From contig JAMPXZ010000003.1 in assembly GCA_023700925.1 (NCBI GenBank), forward strand, positions 1 to 42,066: DNA of 42,066 nucleotides, read 5' to 3'. This document shows, piece by piece, positions 1 through 7,869 of the stretch. Position numbers and translations under genes: made by a program. Position 1 is the first letter of the stretch. Each line of letters begins with the position of its first letter. The notes beneath the pieces are model-generated. The model saw nothing but the letters and a program-made list of their open reading frames with translations, was not told the DNA's origin and did not search any database. This DNA comes from Oligoflexia bacterium (GTDB lineage Bacteria > Bdellovibrionota > UBA1018).

Positions 1-782
1 CGGTTCGCGCCCGGGTCATCGTCAAGTCCGAGGGCGTCTGGGCTGCCGACGGACTGCTTCAGGCGTTGGCTCGTCATCCCCTGGCCGAGCTCAATGATCA
101 GCGGATCACGGTCCGCTCCCGCGTCAAGGACGGGCAGCAGGTGAAACCGGGACAGGCAATTTGCGAATGGCTCGGGCCCGCCCAGGCCATCCTGGCTTTC
201 GAGCGTCCCTTCCTGAATCTCGCCTCCTATGCCGGCGGGATCGCGACGCTTACGCGCCGGTTCGTCGAGCTAGTGCGCGAGGCCTGTCCGGAACGCACTC
301 CGCGCGTGACCTCGACTCGCAAGACCCTGCCGGGGTATCGCGATATCGCGATTCGCGCGGTGCAGGCGGGCGGAGGGTTCAGCCATCGCATCAGCTTGTC
401 CGGCGGCGTCCTCATCAAGGAAAACCATATCGCCGCGGCCGGCGGGATCGCGCGGGCCATCGAGGGCGCGCGAGCGGTGGCGCCCCATGGCCTCAAAGTC
501 GAAATCGAGGTGCGCGACGAAAAAGAGCTCTCCCAGGCGCTCAAGGCCGGCGCCGATATCGTGATGCTCGACAACTTCACTCCCGAGGAGGTTCGCGCGG
601 CGCTTCGCCTCGTACAGCGATCCTCGCGCCCGCCTCTCATCGAGGTTTCCGGCGGTCTGACTCTTGAGACGATCGCCCGCTACGCGATCCCGGGCGTGGA
701 TGTCCTGTCCGTGGGCTCGCTCACGCACTCGGCGAAGGCGCTCGACCTGTCGCTTCTCCTCGGCAGCGCGCTGAAGGGCTAG
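1..782 (+). CDS. nadC: Nicotinate-nucleotide pyrophosphorylase (carboxylating), 5'-truncated by window edge
   Basis: Quinolinate phosphoribosyltransferase: converts quinolinate and PRPP to nicotinate mononucleotide, CO2 and PPi in cytosolic de novo NAD synthesis. The frame is open from base 3 and the residues before the ORF-track TTG (VIVKSEGVWAADGL) look like the family's N-terminal segment, so the true start lies upstream of the window. Visible family motifs are TRKTLPGYR, GGGFSHRISL, LIKENHI (usually LIKDNH), and near the C-terminus EVSGGLTLETI and DVLSVGSLTHS, which form the substrate pocket. It ends 7 bases before birA on the same strand, an nadC-birA arrangement common in bacteria and probably one transcript. 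Identification is firm; only the start is missing. Confidence 0.95.
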   Translation, partial: VRARVIVKSEGVWAADGLLQALARHPLAELNDQRITVRSRVKDGQQVKPGQAICEWLGPAQAILAFERPFLNLASYAGGIATLTRRFVELVREACPERTPRVTSTRKTLPGYRDIAIRAVQAGGGFSHRISLSGGVLIKENHIAAAGGIARAIEGARAVAPHGLKVEIEVRDEKELSQALKAGADIVMLDNFTPEEVRAALRLVQRSSRPPLIEVSGGLTLETIARYAIPGVDVLSVGSLTHSAKALDLSLLLGSALKG

Positions 783-789
783 CAGGGTG

Positions 790-1575
790 ATGCGCGCGCC
801 CGGCCCGAACGTCGTCGTTGAGGCCTGCGGATCGACGAATGATCTGGCGCGCGAGCTGGGCCTGGGCGGGCACCCGCACGGAACCTGGGTCTCCGCGCGG
901 CGTCAGAGCGAGGGACGCGGACGCCTCGGGCGCGCCTGGGAATCGCACGAAGGCAATCTGTTTCTTTCCCTGGTGTTCCGTTCGAGCGAGAGGCGCCACT
1001 GGAGCTGGATCCCGCTCGCCGCCGCCGTCGGAGTCGCCGAGACGCTGGAGGCCATCGATCCCCGATATTCCGCGCGGGTAAAATGGCCGAACGATCTTTG
1101 CTTTTTCGCCGGCACCGGGCTCGCAAAGCTGGGAGGAATTCTCTGCGAGGCGGTCGGCACCGGTGAGCGCGCCTTTGTCATCGTCGGCATCGGTCTCAAC
1201 TGCGTGAGCGCTCCGAAAGGACTGAGTGTGCCAGCCGTGTCGCTGACGGAGCTGCGACTCGCGGGGAGTGCGGCCGCCGGAGCGGTGCTGGCGGACGAGG
1301 TGAGGGGACCGCTGGTCGAGGGTCTTCATCGTGTTTTCGCCGAGCTCATCGCGCGGGGTCCGGCTGGGATCCGGGCCCGTTACGAGCGCCGGGCGATCTT
1401 CGTAGCTGGCACCGAGATCGAGTGGGGGGAGTCCGCACAGGCCGGGATCGTGAAAGGGCTCGGCGAGGCGGGCGAGCTGCTCGTCGAGGTTCCGCAGCGC
1501 GCGGGTGAGCTCGTCAGGCTTTTTTCCGAGGAAATCAGGGCCGTTCGGAGAGCATCCGGCGGATCTCTTCCTTGA
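790..1575 (+). CDS. birA: Biotin--[acetyl-CoA-carboxylase] ligase, monofunctional
   Basis: Transfers biotin through biotinyl-AMP to the lysine of the biotin carboxyl carrier protein in the cytoplasm. Motifs in order: STNDLA near the start, the adenylate loop GRGRLGRAW followed by GNLFLS, KWPNDL, KLGGILCE and VGIGLN, then a small C-terminal domain. About 261 aa with no N-terminal helix-turn-helix, so it is the short catalytic form and not the E. coli-type repressor. GTG (787) and ATG (790) starts are adjacent; ATG is chosen. It follows nadC by a few bases. Its last 41 bases overlap the 3' end of the convergent receiver-domain gene. Confidence 0.93.
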   Translation: MRAPGPNVVVEACGSTNDLARELGLGGHPHGTWVSARRQSEGRGRLGRAWESHEGNLFLSLVFRSSERRHWSWIPLAAAVGVAETLEAIDPRYSARVKWPNDLCFFAGTGLAKLGGILCEAVGTGERAFVIVGIGLNCVSAPKGLSVPAVSLTELRLAGSAAAGAVLADEVRGPLVEGLHRVFAELIARGPAGIRARYERRAIFVAGTEIEWGESAQAGIVKGLGEAGELLVEVPQRAGELVRLFSEEIRAVRRASGGSLP

Positions 1576-2479
1576 GCAGCTTTTCGGCGAGCTCGGGAAG
1601 CATCTTCTGAATCTCGTTGCGGACCATCGCTTCGATGTCCTGGTTCGCGGGCGGCGCGGCGGGGCGGAGCGGAGTCGTGGCCGCTCTCATCGGGGGCGGC
1701 GCCGGAGCGATCGGAGGCGGCAGCTCGGCCGGCTCTTCAGGAGCTGCGTGATAAGCAGCCGCGGCGGGAGTGGGATTCTCGAGGGAGAAGTTCGAGGTGT
1801 CGGGCGTGAGCATCGCCGGAGGCGGCTTGAGCGATGGCTCCTGGACGCTCCATTCGAAGTCATCCAGGCCGGACATCCGGATCGTCGATTCGGTGAGCTG
1901 GCGAATGTCCGAATCGGGCGAGGTCTGCACCACGGGATCGTCCACGGAGGTGGGAGGCGTGAACGCGGGCTCGGCGAGCATATGATCGTCCGCCGCGGAA
2001 AAGACCGTCGCCGAAATTTTCGGTTCCTTGGTCGGCGCGGACGAGAGGAAATTCGGGCGGCTGATCGGCGCCGTGCGTTCACTCTTGAGCGCCTGCTGCT
2101 GTGACTCGATCTGGGAGAAGACCTTCGTCAGGACGTCGCGAAGATGCGCGGGATCGAAAGGCTTCGTAAGGCGGCCGTGAAACTCGACCTCCGTGACCTG
2201 GTCTTCATCGACCTTTTCGAACGCGCTGGACATGAGCACGAAGCGAACGTCCTGAAGATCGGGATGGTCGTTGGCTTCGCGTTTCAGCTCGAAAGCGGTT
2301 TTGCCGGGAAGGGAGACATCCACGAGAACAACATCCGGCTGAAAAAGCAGGATTTGCTGTATGGCGTCATTGCCGTCGGAGACCGCCTGAATCTCGTAGC
2401 CCTCGTTGGAGAGCGCGAGTCGAATAACTTTCTGGATAGTCAGGCTATCGTCCGCTACCAGGAGCTTTTTGCCAGCCAT
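1535..2479 (-). CDS. Response regulator: CheY-like receiver, long linker, C-terminal helical tail
   Basis: 314 aa. Residues 1-120 are a receiver domain: acidic pair D10/D11, phospho-acceptor D54 in VLVDVSLPGK, the Ser pair near 84-85 (LMSSAF) and the conserved lysine K106 in LTKPFD. Residues about 125-270 are a low-complexity Pro/Ala-rich linker. The last 40 residues (IEAMVRNEIQKMLPELAEKLLKEEI) are amphipathic helix, resembling the short tail of many delta-proteobacterial receiver proteins of unknown output. No DNA-binding or enzymatic domain is visible, so it probably works by protein contact. No clear Shine-Dalgarno precedes the ATG. The linked histidine kinase is not in this window. It overlaps birA tail to tail. 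Confidence 0.85.
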   Translation of the reverse strand: MAGKKLLVADDSLTIQKVIRLALSNEGYEIQAVSDGNDAIQQILLFQPDVVLVDVSLPGKTAFELKREANDHPDLQDVRFVLMSSAFEKVDEDQVTEVEFHGRLTKPFDPAHLRDVLTKVFSQIESQQQALKSERTAPISRPNFLSSAPTKEPKISATVFSAADDHMLAEPAFTPPTSVDDPVVQTSPDSDIRQLTESTIRMSGLDDFEWSVQEPSLKPPPAMLTPDTSNFSLENPTPAAAAYHAAPEEPAELPPPIAPAPPPMRAATTPLRPAAPPANQDIEAMVRNEIQKMLPELAEKLLKEEIRRMLSERP

Positions 2480-2629
2480 AAGATAAAGTCAAGTGTGTCA
2501 TTTCCTTCTCGGCCTGTAAAGCTGGTGTGCAAAACACCGGTAATTTTTATGTCCATAAATCGAGATCTTGCGTGGCCGAGGATTTTGCGCGCCGGACCGA
2601 TGAGAGCCATTGCCGGCTGCGAGGATTTT

Positions 2630-2659
2630 TTCCATCGAGTTCGTGAATTCGGGTATACT
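2630..2659 (+). promoter_or_regulatory. Sigma-70 promoter of 6S RNA
   Basis: TTCCAT (2630-2635) and TATACT (2654-2659), 18 bases apart. The -10 is close to consensus and lies 7-9 bases upstream of the predicted 5' end of the 6S RNA closing stem. The -35 is only a partial match. Confidence 0.6.
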
Positions 2660-2665
2660 GAAAAT

Positions 2666-2834
2666 GCCTCAAGGGTCGGTGAAAATATAGTTGGACCCTA
2701 CAGTCAATGGCCCAGGGGGCTGTCCCTGGCGGTGGTGAGCATGCCTGGCTCGACCAGGAAGCCTAAAGCCGCTATACGGCGCCCACTTCAGATTCTGGGT
2801 TCCAATTGACATCACCGATTCTTGAGGCTTTTTT
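2666..2834 (+). ncRNA. ssrS: 6S RNA
   Basis: Housekeeping small RNA that mimics an open promoter and binds sigma-70 RNA polymerase. The closing stem is perfect apart from G-T pairs: CTCAAGGGTCGGTG (2668-2681) pairs with CACCGATTCTTGAG (2813-2826), extendable by two G-C pairs, and is followed by six T. The 3' half contains GGTGGTGAGCATGCCTGG...CCAGGAAGCC, which closely matches the E. coli 6S segment GGTTGGTGAGCATGC...GAGAAGCC, and the CAGGGGGCTGTCCCTG region corresponds to the upper stem. Length near 165 nt suits the family. It sits alone between a minus-strand regulator gene and a plus-strand hypothetical. A covariance-model search against the 6S family would confirm it. Confidence 0.88.
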
Positions 2835-2864
2835 GCGCCCGCCATTCGAGCGGGCAGGAGGCCG

Positions 2865-2887
2865 AAAAAAGGCGCGAAGCGCCTTTT
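2865..2887. terminator. Intrinsic terminator, A-run/hairpin/T-run
   Basis: AAAAAAGGCGC-GAA-GCGCCTTTT: a five-pair G/C stem with flanking A and T tracts that extend pairing, so it could work in both directions. A second hairpin, GCCCGC...GCGGGC (2837-2855), lies between it and the 6S 3' end. It probably ends read-through from ssrS. Confidence 0.6.
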
Positions 2888-3057
2888 CGCCCGGCAGGAC
2901 AGGATGTCCGGCGCCGCTCCCCCTCTGAAGAAGTCCCGGCCAGTCTTCAAATTTGACAATGGCGCTCGGATAGAAATAAACTCTCAGCAGAGCGCGGGGT
3001 TGGGGCAAGTCCGCGCTGAAAGTGGGGTCGCGCGCTCGCGCGATGAAAAGGGGCAGT

Positions 3058-3708
3058 ATGGGGACTTTCAAGGATTTGATGCCGGCGCAAAACGGTTGGA
3101 TTCATGAGCTCGCCAGAGCGGAGATTCATCCGGAGGCGGAAAAGCTCCTGCAGCTGGGGCGGAGTTGGGATCCGCAGCAGCTTGTCGAGGAGAGCACCAT
3201 CGAGTTCCTGACGGAGCTTCGCGAGCAGTTCACGGAGTTCGCCCGCGTGTTCAACGGCTACGCTGAAAGCGGGACGCGCTTCCAGGAAGTCAAAGTCTAC
3301 AGCGTCGCGCAGACCGCGGCCGACTTCATGGTGTTTCGCAACCAGATCAAGCTCCTGGTGGCGAATACGGCGCACGGGGTGATCCAGATCTCTTTCGCGC
3401 AGCATGTGCGCGGCGCACTGGCGGTGGACGGCCAGATTCACGGCTACGGGCCGGTGCAGGGCCAGGTCGGCAGCCAGCCGGGCGCGCCGGCCGTGACGCA
3501 GTCGCAGGACCTGCTCGCGCAGGTCGGGCCGTTCCGCGACATCTTCTGGACGTTCCAGGGCGAAAAGGTGAAAGCCGAGCAGGTGGCGAAGTACTATTTC
3601 GCTGAGTTCGCGCGTCTTACCCGCGACACCCGCCGCTCAAAGGCGGGGAACCAGATTCTTCTCGATCAGATCAAAGCTCTCCTCCAGGAGAAGGGGCTTG
3701 ATCTTTAG
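3058..3708 (+). CDS. Conserved-looking hypothetical protein
   Basis: 216 aa, function not recognised. The ATG at 3058 is chosen over the ORF-track GTG (3022) because AAGGGG lies 6 bases upstream of it. No signal peptide or membrane segment is seen; the protein appears soluble and mixed alpha/beta, with a Gly/Gln/Pro-rich stretch around residues 128-155 (YGPVQGQVGSQPGAP) separating an N-terminal helical and beta part from a C-terminal helical part ending in ILLDQIKALLQEKGLDL. It follows the 6S RNA gene. Its last 72 bases overlap the 3' end of the convergent reductase gene, so both stops lie inside the other gene. Confidence 0.7.
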   Translation: MGTFKDLMPAQNGWIHELARAEIHPEAEKLLQLGRSWDPQQLVEESTIEFLTELREQFTEFARVFNGYAESGTRFQEVKVYSVAQTAADFMVFRNQIKLLVANTAHGVIQISFAQHVRGALAVDGQIHGYGPVQGQVGSQPGAPAVTQSQDLLAQVGPFRDIFWTFQGEKVKAEQVAKYYFAEFARLTRDTRRSKAGNQILLDQIKALLQEKGLDL

Positions 3709-4548
3709 CATTCCGTAGCTCTGCGTGGAGTTGAGCGAGTAGTCGAGCTGGGGCAGCTCGTAGTTCGAGGCGGTGCCGCTGGTGAGCCGTTTCGCGGTGA
3801 TGAGTTCGGCCGGGTAGCCGAACCGCCGGGCGAAGAGCCGTGCCCACTCGTAGAGCGTCACCTTGGTCAGTCCGCCGTAGTGCAGGGTCTTGTTGCGGAT
3901 GCCGCTATCGAGAACGCGATCGATGACTTCGGCGAGGCCCTCGATCGGGGCGAAGGAATGCAGCTCGCTGTCGGAAGCCTCGATCCGCTCGCCGCGCGCC
4001 AGTTTCATGCGGAGGCGGTCGAGGAATGTGCGGCTGATGCCGTTGCCGCGCCCGAAGATGGGGCTGGAACGGATGATGACGTAGTTCAACGACTTGCCGC
4101 GGATGAAATTCTCGCCGCCCACCTTGGCTTTGCCAAGCGCGGTTGCGGGCAAGACGGTGTCGCCTTCATGGTAGTTGCCCCGGTTCCCGTCGAAGGTATA
4201 GCAGTTCGACAGGTACACGAACTTGGGCTGGAAGATCTCCGCGACGTTCGAGATCGAGGCCGCGCCCGAGGTGTGAGCCAGCTCCGACTCACGCGCATTC
4301 GCTTCGACCCAGTCGACGTCGTTCGATCCCGCGGCATAGATCACCGCCTCCGGGCGGATGGTGTAGACCATCCGCTTGATGAGGTTCCGGTTACCCAAAT
4401 TCATCGGGAGCAAGGTCACGCCCGGAATCCGCACGGGATGGTTACAGTAGGTCCCGAAGACCTTGTACCGGTCCCGCAGCCGGAGCGCGAGATGCGTACC
4501 GACGAAGCCGCTGCCGCCAACGATGAAGACAGCCTTGGTTTTAGTCAC
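3637..4548 (-). CDS. NAD-dependent epimerase/dehydratase, RmlD-like extended SDR
   Basis: 303 aa Rossmann protein. The N-terminal nucleotide site is GGSGFVGTHLA, followed by the RmlD-like pattern VYLSNCYTFDG...YHEGDTVLP and IRSSPIFGRG. In dTDP-4-dehydrorhamnose reductases the catalytic motif is Y-x-x-x-K; here the aligned stretch reads ALGKAKVGGE, with Leu where Tyr is expected, so classical SDR reduction is doubtful. A nucleotide-sugar role is plausible from the fold but unproven; no other sugar genes are adjacent. The start is GTG (4548), with TACACT 8 bases upstream and only AGGG touching the start. It overlaps the convergent 216-aa gene by 72 bases and lies just downstream of the flagellins. 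Confidence 0.75.
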   Translation of the reverse strand: MTKTKAVFIVGGSGFVGTHLALRLRDRYKVFGTYCNHPVRIPGVTLLPMNLGNRNLIKRMVYTIRPEAVIYAAGSNDVDWVEANARESELAHTSGAASISNVAEIFQPKFVYLSNCYTFDGNRGNYHEGDTVLPATALGKAKVGGENFIRGKSLNYVIIRSSPIFGRGNGISRTFLDRLRMKLARGERIEASDSELHSFAPIEGLAEVIDRVLDSGIRNKTLHYGGLTKVTLYEWARLFARRFGYPAELITAKRLTSGTASNYELPQLDYSLNSTQSYGMLKIKPLLLEESFDLIEKNLVPRL

Positions 4549-4590
4549 TCCCTAAGAGTGTAGCTCAGGTCCTCCCTGTGGGAAACCGCT

Positions 4591-5424
4591 TTAGCCCAGC
4601 AGCTTGAGAGTCGCCTGATTGGTCGAGTTGGCCTGGCTCAGCACCGAGATACCCGCCTGCATCAGGATGTTGTTCTTGGTCATCTCCGAGACCTCGTTGG
4701 CGAAGTCAGCGTCGCGGATGCGGCTGTTCGCGGCCGAAAGGTTCTCGTCGCTGATCGAGAGGTTGTTCACCGTCGACTGGAGCCGGTTCTGCATGGCGCC
4801 CAGATCGGCGCGGATGCTGTTGACCCGGATCAGGGCGTCGTCGATAACCGAGAGGCTGAGCTGCGAGCCTTGCTTGGTGGCCACGCTTTCGCCGCCGAGC
4901 TTGAGGGCGTCGAGCGTCGCATCCGACCTTTCGCCGTTGTAGACGACGCGGTCGAGGATCGGATTGTTCTGGATGCCGACCTGGATCTCGAAGATCCCGG
5001 CCTTGCCGTTCAAGAGAGGGGTCCCGTTGAACGCGGTCACGTTCGCGATCCGGTCGATTTCCTGCTTGAGCGACTGGAACTCACGGTCCGTGAACTGGCG
5101 TTCGGTGTCCCCGATCGTGTCCGACGCGGCCTGGATCGCCAGCTCGCGCAGGCGGACCAGGATGTTTGAAATCTCATTCAGGCCACCTTCGGAAACCTGG
5201 ATCAGCGACATGCCGTCCGAGGCGTTCCGTTTCGCCTGTCTGATCCCGCGGACCGAAGCCCGAAGGTTCTCGGAAATCGCCAAGCCCGCGGCGTCGTCGC
5301 CCGCGTGATTGATCCGGCTGCCGCTGGCGAGTTTTTCCAGCGTGCGGTCGAGATTCTCCCGAGTGTTGGTCATCTGTCTTTGCGCGTTCAGCGCAGTCGT
5401 ATTGGTCGCGATTCGCAAACCCAT
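4591..5424 (-). CDS. fliC: Flagellin, copy 1 of tandem pair
   Basis: 277 aa filament subunit. The N-terminal D0/D1 domain contains SGSRINHAGDDAAGLAISE, the C-terminal D1/D0 part contains RLQSTVNNLSISDENLSAANSRIRDADFA and ends in a coiled-coil tail ATLKLLG. The short central region (FEIQVG...) and the length near 280 aa mark a minimal flagellin without large D2/D3 domains. It is colinear with the next flagellin at a constant 997-base offset without indels and has long identical DNA stretches, so it arose by tandem duplication with possible gene conversion. I see no clear sigma-28 promoter of its own; read-through from copy 2 is possible. The start is supported by GGAGG upstream. Confidence 0.95.
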   Translation of the reverse strand: MGLRIATNTTALNAQRQMTNTRENLDRTLEKLASGSRINHAGDDAAGLAISENLRASVRGIRQAKRNASDGMSLIQVSEGGLNEISNILVRLRELAIQAASDTIGDTERQFTDREFQSLKQEIDRIANVTAFNGTPLLNGKAGIFEIQVGIQNNPILDRVVYNGERSDATLDALKLGGESVATKQGSQLSLSVIDDALIRVNSIRADLGAMQNRLQSTVNNLSISDENLSAANSRIRDADFANEVSEMTKNNILMQAGISVLSQANSTNQATLKLLG

Positions 5425-5495
5425 ACTAGCCTCCGTTCATAAGTACCATCCTCCGTGCGGCTCATCCCTTTCCCTAGGGATGACGAGCGTCCTTG
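5425..5495 (-). promoter_or_regulatory. Flagellin leader, copy 1: hairpin, two ribosome sites, MNGG mini-ORF
   Basis: On the minus strand: hairpin TCATCCCT-AGGGAA-AGGGATGA, then GGAGG followed by ATG AAC GGA GGC TAG (a four-codon ORF, MNGG-stop), then one base and the flagellin ATG. The second GGAGG, which serves the flagellin, lies inside the mini-ORF. The same arrangement, without indels, precedes copy 2. Confidence 0.55.
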
Positions 5496-5587
5496 CTCTT
5501 GTGTTGTTCGGGCGGGCGCGAGGCCCGCCTCCTACCTTCCCGCGCGGGACCATCCCGCGGGGGAAACCTGTGTCAGTTCTTTCTCCG

Positions 5588-6421
5588 TCAGCCCAGCAGC
5601 TTCAACGCCGCCGAGTTCGTGTTGTTCGCCTGGCTCAGGACCGAGATACCGGCCTGCATCAGGATGTTGTTCTTGGTCATCTCCGAGACCTCCTCGGCCA
5701 TATCCGTATCCCGGATGCGGCTGTTCGCGGAGGAGAGGTTCTCGTCGCTGATCGAGAGGTTGTTCACCGTCGACTGGAGCCGGTTCTGCATGGCGCCCAG
5801 ATCGGCGCGGATGCTGTTGACCCGGATCAGGCCGTCGTCGATCACCGAAAGGCTGAGCTGTGAGCCTTGCTTGGTGGCCACGCTTTCGCCGCCGAGCTTG
5901 AGGGCGTCGAGCGTCGCATCCGACCTTTCGCCGTTGTAGACCACGCGGTCGAGGATCGGATTGTTCTGGATGCCGACCTGGATCTCGAAGACTCCCGCTT
6001 TGCCGTTCAGGAGCGGGATGCCGTTGAACTGGGTGACGTTGGCGATCCGGTCGACTTCCTGCTTCAGCGACTGGAACTCGCGGTCAGCGAACTGTCGCTC
6101 GGTATCCCCGATCGTGTCCGATGCGGCCTGGATGGCCAGCTCGCGGAGTCGGATGAGGATGTTCGAAATCTCGTTCAGGCCGCCTTCGGAAACCTGGATC
6201 AGGGAGACCCCGTCCATCGCGTTGCGCTTGGCTTGCCTGATGCCGCGCACGGAAGCCCGAAGGTTCTCGGAGATCGCCAGTCCCGCGGCGTCGTCGCCCG
6301 CGTGATTGATCCGGCTGCCGCTGGCAAGACGTTCCAACGTCTTGTCGAGATTCTGCCGGGTCTGGGTCATCTGTCTTTGCGCGTTGAGCGCGGTGGTATT
6401 GGTTGCAATTCGCAAACCCAT
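5588..6421 (-). CDS. fliC: Flagellin, copy 2 of tandem pair
   Basis: 277 aa, nearly identical to copy 1 except near the N-terminus (TQTRQNLDKTLERLASG) and the C-terminal assembly segment (RDTDMAEEVSEMTKNN...NNTNSAALKLLG). Identical DNA tracts of nearly 100 bases, for example at 5736-5833 versus 4739-4836, indicate recent duplication or conversion. It is the upstream member of the pair on the minus strand, 163 bases before copy 1. A possible sigma-28 site lies about 90 bases upstream. The gap to copy 1 holds G/C-rich hairpins (GGCGGGC-CTCGC-GCCCGCC) without a T tract, so termination there is not assured. Confidence 0.95.
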   Translation of the reverse strand: MGLRIATNTTALNAQRQMTQTRQNLDKTLERLASGSRINHAGDDAAGLAISENLRASVRGIRQAKRNAMDGVSLIQVSEGGLNEISNILIRLRELAIQAASDTIGDTERQFADREFQSLKQEVDRIANVTQFNGIPLLNGKAGVFEIQVGIQNNPILDRVVYNGERSDATLDALKLGGESVATKQGSQLSLSVIDDGLIRVNSIRADLGAMQNRLQSTVNNLSISDENLSSANSRIRDTDMAEEVSEMTKNNILMQAGISVLSQANNTNSAALKLLG

Positions 6422-6492
6422 ACTAGCCTCCGTTCATAAGCGCTGTCCTCCGTGTAGCTCATCCCTTTCCATAGGGATGACGAGCATCCATG
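6422..6492 (-). promoter_or_regulatory. Flagellin leader, copy 2: same hairpin and MNGG mini-ORF
   Basis: Same structure as the copy 1 leader: TCATCCCT-ATGGAA-AGGGATGA, GGAGG, ATGAACGGAGGCTAG, then the flagellin ATG. The bases between the first GGAGG and the mini-ORF differ (ACAGCGCTT versus ATGGTACTT) while the mini-ORF and hairpin stem are unchanged. Confidence 0.55.
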
Positions 6493-6900
6493 CTCAATTT
6501 TGGTGCGTGGCGAGCTCGGCTCTCCGACGCGGTTATGTACTCCTGCTTTTCCTGCCCACGACTTGGCATCTCACACGGTCTTGCGAAGTCCCGCGAATCC
6601 CTTCGCGGGAGCCCACATCTGTCGCTCACGGGCGGTGCCTGGAGTGGGGGAGTTCCCCCTCGATCCGGCTCCTGCTTCGTGAGTCCGAAGCGGCTGGCGC
6701 GCGTTGCTCGCTCGGCGGCCGGGCCGTTTCCGCGGGATTCCCTTTTCAGGGTCGCTGGATCGGCCCGCCCGTTCCGCCGTCTTGGCGGTGCGGGGCGGGC
6801 CTCTCCGGCAATCGGCCTTGTTCAGGCCTTATCCAGGAAACAGCTCAGGCAACGTGCCTTTGCTTCGGGTCAAACTTGGTTCATTCATTCCCCCATCTCA
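6493..6900. other. Non-coding gap between flagellins 2 and 3, rich in hairpins
   Basis: About 400 bases with no convincing gene; the long plus-strand ORFs here are antisense extensions from flagellin 3. It contains a perfect stem TCCCGCGAA-TCCC-TTCGCGGGA, a GGGGGA-GTTCCCCC hairpin, and a nested stem GGCCCGCC...GGCGGGCC at 6762-6801 that follows flagellin 3 in its direction and may help end its transcript, although it lacks a T tract. Confidence 0.5.
6513..6539 (-). promoter_or_regulatory. Possible sigma-28 promoter of flagellin copy 2
   Basis: On the minus strand TACA, 15 bases, GCCGAGCT. The spacing is exactly that of flagellar sigma-28 promoters (TAAA-N15-GCCGATAA) and the core GCCGA matches, but the rest is degenerate. 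It would give a leader of about 85 bases. Confidence 0.35.
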
Positions 6901-7749
6901 TCAACCTGCTCCTTGCCCCAGGAGACCCAGGGCGGCTTTGATCGTACTGTTCGCCTGGCTGAGTACCGACACGCCAGACTGCATCAGGATCTGATTCTTC
7001 GTCAGCTCGGTGGTCTCCTCGGCGATGTCCGCGTCGCGGATGCGGCTGTTGGCGGACGCGAGGTTCTCACGGCTGATCATGATGTTGTTGATCACGGACT
7101 GAAGCCGGTTCTGCATGGCGCCGAACTCGGCTCTCACGGCGGTCACCGAGCCCAGGGCCGTATCGATCGAGGCCAGCGAGTTCTGCGCGCTGAGCTTGTC
7201 GCCGACGCTCGAAAGGTTCAGTCCCAGCGCCACCACGTTGAGGTCGGCCGAGCTCGAGTCGAAGAGGCGGATGCGGTCGACGATCGGGTTGTTGCGGGTC
7301 CCGACCTGGATCTCGAAGGCGCTCGCCTTGCCGTTGAGCAGGGGAACCCGGTTGAATTCGGTGCTTTGCGCGATCCGGTCGATCTCCTCGATCAGCTGCT
7401 GGAACTCGACGTTCATGAACTGGCGTTCCTGCGGACCGACCGTGTCGGAGGCCGCCTGCACGCCCAGCTCGCGCATCCGGATGAGGATGTTGGAAATCTC
7501 GCCCATCGCGCTCTCGGCGACCTGGACGAGCGAGACGCCGTCCTGCGCGTTGCGCTCGGCCTGGCCGAGGCCGCGGATCTGGGAGCGAAGGCTTTCGGAG
7601 ATCGCCAATCCCGCGGCGTCGTCGCCGGCATGGTTGATCCGCGATCCCGAGCTCAATCTTTCGAGGGTTCTGTCGAGGGAGGAACGGGTGCCTCGCAAGT
7701 TTCGTTGCGCGACAAGGGAGGGTACGTTCGTATTGATCCGCAGTCCCAT
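6901..7749 (-). CDS. Flagellin, divergent third paralogue
   Basis: 282 aa. It shares the D0/D1 signature (SGSRINHAGDDAAGLAISE) and the C-terminal RLQSVINNIMISRENLASANSRIRDADIAEET with copies 1 and 2, but differs through the centre (TRNNPIVDRIRLFDSSS) and ends in GLLGQGAG. The start is ATG 7749, preceded by GGAGGAAGGT; the ORF-track start at 7761 would bury this ribosome site. A good sigma-28 promoter lies about 120 bases upstream. Divergent flagellins encoded beside a main flagellin are often minor filament or proximal-segment subunits; which applies here is unknown. Confidence 0.94.
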   Translation of the reverse strand: MGLRINTNVPSLVAQRNLRGTRSSLDRTLERLSSGSRINHAGDDAAGLAISESLRSQIRGLGQAERNAQDGVSLVQVAESAMGEISNILIRMRELGVQAASDTVGPQERQFMNVEFQQLIEEIDRIAQSTEFNRVPLLNGKASAFEIQVGTRNNPIVDRIRLFDSSSADLNVVALGLNLSSVGDKLSAQNSLASIDTALGSVTAVRAEFGAMQNRLQSVINNIMISRENLASANSRIRDADIAEETTELTKNQILMQSGVSVLSQANSTIKAALGLLGQGAG

Positions 7750-7869
7750 ACCTTCCTCCATGAAGGTGTTATGGCCAATCCTAGGCCGTATGGGGAACAG
7801 TGCCGTTTTCGGTCCGCTTCCCGGTTCACCTTCTTGGTGATCTGGGTTGCTTCACTGCTTCCAAGTAAC

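Noticed and set aside
2144-2809. 221-aa plus-strand ORF
   Set aside because: Its first half is antisense to the receiver gene and its end runs through the 6S RNA; no ribosome site.
7115-7840. Plus-strand ORFs across the flagellins
   Set aside because: Antisense shadows; Ser/Arg-rich translations with no domain, and similar shadows occur over all three flagellins.
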